DNA of 64,000 nt. Origin: Candidatus Liberibacter solanacearum CLso-ZC1. GTDB lineage: Bacteria > Pseudomonadota > Alphaproteobacteria > Rhizobiales > Rhizobiaceae. The notes below the pieces were generated by a model. It worked only from the letters and a program-made list of their open reading frames with translations. It was not told the origin of the DNA and did no database searches. This document shows, piece after piece, positions 61,953 to 64,000 of the stretch. Each line of letters starts with the position of its first letter. Within the stretch, counting starts at the first letter, position 1. A program made the position numbers and the translations under genes. The DNA lies in the NCBI RefSeq assembly GCF_000183665.1, contig NC_014774.1, forward strand, positions 1,189,302 through 1,253,301, in the 5' to 3' direction.

Positions 61953-62504
61953 ATGCAATCGATTAAAATTAAAGGGCGTCTCTCTTACCCAGCCTTAGAC
62001 AAGATGACAAAGATGACATTAGGCGATAACTCCGTGATGGAGTATTTTGGTGCTGATATCATCATCCCTAAAACAAACAAGGAAACGATAGCCCGTTTCA
62101 CAGAGGTTTTAAGGAAAGCTGCAAAAGACAGTTATCCTAACATGAATCCTGATCGTTTTATTGAGCAAGCCAGAATCAATAAAAGAGCCATCATTAAGGA
62201 CGGCGATGAGAAGATAGCCACCGCTACAAAGCCTGAGACTTACACAAAAGCGTATACAAATAGCTGGTATATCTCTGCTAAAAACAAGCTTGTTCAACCT
62301 CTTCTCGTTGACCGCCAAGCTCAAATTGTGAGCAATCCCCGTGATGTGTTCTATGCAGGTTGTTGGGTAATTGCTAAGCTCAACATATCAACATATGAGT
62401 TAGGAACCTTTAAAACCAAAGGGTTTTCCTGCACGTTAACAGGGGTTCAATTCTTCAAGAATGATGAACGTTGGGGGGCATCCCCGAAAAGCGAATGTCT
62501 CTGA
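61953..62504 (+). CDS. DUF2815 ssDNA-binding protein, 3' end frameshifted
   Basis: A 183-residue protein of the DUF2815 family (single-strand binding or annealing protein of phages) with KGRLSYPALDK, FGADIIIPK, WYISAKNK and VFYAGCWVIAKLN. After NDERWG the frame reads GASPKSECL and stops. Removing one G from the G6 run at 62473-62478 restores a typical acidic tail (EFDDYGEEEDSDSS...ALPWN) ending at 62598. The tail normally recruits replication partners. Confidence 0.82.
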   Translation: MQSIKIKGRLSYPALDKMTKMTLGDNSVMEYFGADIIIPKTNKETIARFTEVLRKAAKDSYPNMNPDRFIEQARINKRAIIKDGDEKIATATKPETYTKAYTNSWYISAKNKLVQPLLVDRQAQIVSNPRDVFYAGCWVIAKLNISTYELGTFKTKGFSCTLTGVQFFKNDERWGASPKSECL

Positions 62505-62601
62505 GTTTGATGACTACGGCGAAGAGGAAGACAGCGATAGTTCAGTTTCAAGTTTTGCATCCGCAGAGACGGAACCCGACGCTCTACCTTGGAACTAACC
62601 A

Positions 62602-64000
62602 ATGCCCAAGTTGTTCATAGACATTGAGACGAGAAGTCCCAAGCCCTTACCCAAAGTAGGGGTTTGGGCATACGCAGAGGAAGCGAAGATCACCCTTTGT
62701 GCGTATGCTCACAATGATGAGACTATCAAACTCTGGGATTGCACTGCTAATCCTGTAATGCCCTCTGATCTTCTGAAGCATTTAAAAGATGATACTGTAG
62801 TGTGTGTTGCACACAACAGTTTATTTGAGCGAATACTGTTTAAAAAGTCTCTAAATATCACTATTCCCCCTCGACGTTGGATTTGTACAAGCACTTTAGC
62901 ACGGATTAATGGATTGCCCGCATCGCTGAAGAACGCCTGTATGGCTTTGAAGTTCCCAGAAACTCTTACCAAAATGGAAGAAGGGAAAGCTCTTATCGCC
63001 CGCTTTTGTAAGGGATCAATTGAGGAATCGCCTTATGATGCTAAAAGGGCTAACCACGTTCAAGCTTGGCAGTTATTCGGTGAGTATTGCAAAAGAGACG
63101 TTGAAGCAACACGGGAGTTATATAAAAGGCTTACCCCTTTATCTGAGAACGAACGGCATTTGTGGCTTCTTGATCAAGAGATTAACGATCGAGGATACGC
63201 TATAGATCTTAATTTAGTGAAGAAGTTACAAGAACTAATTGCTTTTGAACGTGAGCGATTAGATGAAGAGTTTAAAGAATTGACAGCTGGGGTCATTGGA
63301 TCTGCACGAAAAACGGATCTTTTAAACAAATATCTCTTCTTATATACGGGATTGGATCTGCCAGATATGGCTGAAAGTACAGTTCTAACTGCATTGTCTC
63401 AACCTGATATCCCGCAACTTTCCAAAGCCATTTTAAATAACCGCCTATCTTCGTCGCAATCCGCAATTTTAAAGTTAAATACGCTGTCAGGTGCTGTCAG
63501 CCCAGACAATCGTCTGCGGGGGACATTACAATTCTTTGGTGCATCTCGGACGGGTCGTTGGTCTGGCTGTGTGTTTCAGCCCCAGAACCTACCCCGCCAG
63601 ACATTAGCCGTTGATGAAATCGAAAGGTTGATACGAGGGTTAGATTCTGGTGTGCCGATTAAAGATCCACTACGCTTTGCCAGCGATTGCGTACGTTCTT
63701 GCATTATTGCATCCCCTGGAAAGAAGCTCATTGTTGCAGATTTAGCTGGGATTGAAGCCCGAGTCCTTGCTTGGGTTGCGGGTGAACAGTGGAAACTCAA
63801 CGCTTTTGCAAATGGCGAAGATATCTACAAAACTGCGTATTCCAAAGCGTTTAACGTTCCCCTTTCAGATGTAACCAAAGATCAAAGAGCCATCGGCAAA
63901 GTCATGGAATTAGCACTAGGTTATCAAGGAGGGGCTAGAGTGTTCCAAAAAATGGCATCGACCTTAGGACTTAATTTACAACAATTTAGCAAGAGCATCA
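62602..64000 (+). CDS. Family A DNA polymerase (phage type), 3' end beyond window
   Basis: The frame starts at an ATG at 62602, four bases after the restored stop of the preceding gene, and remains open for 466 codons to the edge. Exonuclease motifs are FIDIETR (D7, E9), [12 protein letters not shown] and YCKRDVEAT. The polymerase begins with TGRWSG, motif A is [10 protein letters not shown], and motif B-type [16 protein letters not shown] is present. Motif C lies outside the window. It replicates phage DNA together with the nearby nuclease and ssDNA-binding protein. Confidence 0.92.
   Translation, partial: MPKLFIDIETRSPKPLPKVGVWAYAEEAKITLCAYAHNDETIKLWDCTANPVMPSDLLKHLKDDTVVCVAHNSLFERILFKKSLNITIPPRRWICTSTLARINGLPASLKNACMALKFPETLTKMEEGKALIARFCKGSIEESPYDAKRANHVQAWQLFGEYCKRDVEATRELYKRLTPLSENERHLWLLDQEINDRGYAIDLNLVKKLQELIAFERERLDEEFKELTAGVIGSARKTDLLNKYLFLYTGLDLPDMAESTVLTALSQPDIPQLSKAILNNRLSSSQSAILKLNTLSGAVSPDNRLRGTLQFFGASRTGRWSGCVFQPQNLPRQTLAVDEIERLIRGLDSGVPIKDPLRFASDCVRSCIIASPGKKLIVADLAGIEARVLAWVAGEQWKLNAFANGEDIYKTAYSKAFNVPLSDVTKDQRAIGKVMELALGYQGGARVFQKMASTLGLNLQQFSKSI

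Overview
The window looks like a chromosome segment of a low-GC, reduced-genome alphaproteobacterium of the Rhizobiales, most likely a 'Candidatus Liberibacter' species. Three things point there: the rhizobial order ruvCAB-tolQ(R)AB-pal-tilS-ftsH-glmM with several members missing, the order fabD-fabG-acpP-fabF-mltG, and a large podovirus-type prophage similar in content to the SC1/SC2 group of Liberibacter phages. There is no 16S gene here and no search was possible, so the species is not assigned.

Host part (1-25 kb). It holds an SMR-like small membrane protein, a CAU-anticodon tRNA, a leftward fatty-acid operon (fabD, fabG, acpP, fabF) ending in mltG, and a rightward four-gene metal ABC importer. 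The importer's binding protein carries the His-His-Glu-Asp ligand set of manganese/iron-type proteins, and there are two permeases, so it resembles SitABCD more than ZnuABC. A long leftward block follows: ruvC-ruvA-ruvB, tolQ, tolA, tolB, pal, tilS, ftsH, glmM, an NDUFA12-like protein and a DUF2155 protein. tolR, ybgC and cpoB are absent or reduced to debris, tolQ appears frameshifted at its 5' end, and Pal lacks a lipobox cysteine. tRNA-Arg(CCU), a short 3-methyladenine DNA glycosylase and a frameshifted coiled-coil lipoprotein lead into the prophage.

Prophage late region (25.1-45.1 kb, leftward). In order of transcription: RuvC-like resolvase, small and large terminase, a small glycine-rich protein, T7-type portal, Bbp19-like protein, scaffold, capsid, tail tubes A and B, a series of large internal virion proteins, and a membrane/holin cassette. 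The genes are tightly packed, many with ATGA overlaps.

Prophage control and early region (45.1-64 kb). A debris-rich switch region carries two paralogous repressors, each with two HTH domains and no visible autoproteolysis domain. Between them lies a membrane/coiled-coil protein. A divergent promoter and a second early promoter carry matching paired operator arms. Rightward early genes encode a small lipoprotein, BRO-N antirepressors, four tiny membrane proteins, a TIR-like protein, a tail fibre, a further membrane protein, a RecB-like nuclease (DUF2800), a DUF2815 ssDNA-binding protein and a family A DNA polymerase that runs off the window. A leftward island (54.8-58.2 kb) holds a prim-pol/D5 helicase broken by two single-base shifts, and a Lys/Arg/Tyr repeat protein.

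The best candidate for an undescribed system is the accessory block at 51.2-54.7 kb: microproteins, a TIR-like protein and a membrane protein flanking the tail fibre, probably a prophage-borne defence or superinfection-immunity module. A recurrent feature is single-base indels, mostly in homopolymers, in otherwise coherent genes. They are either real decay or assembly error, and that should be settled before functional conclusions are drawn.
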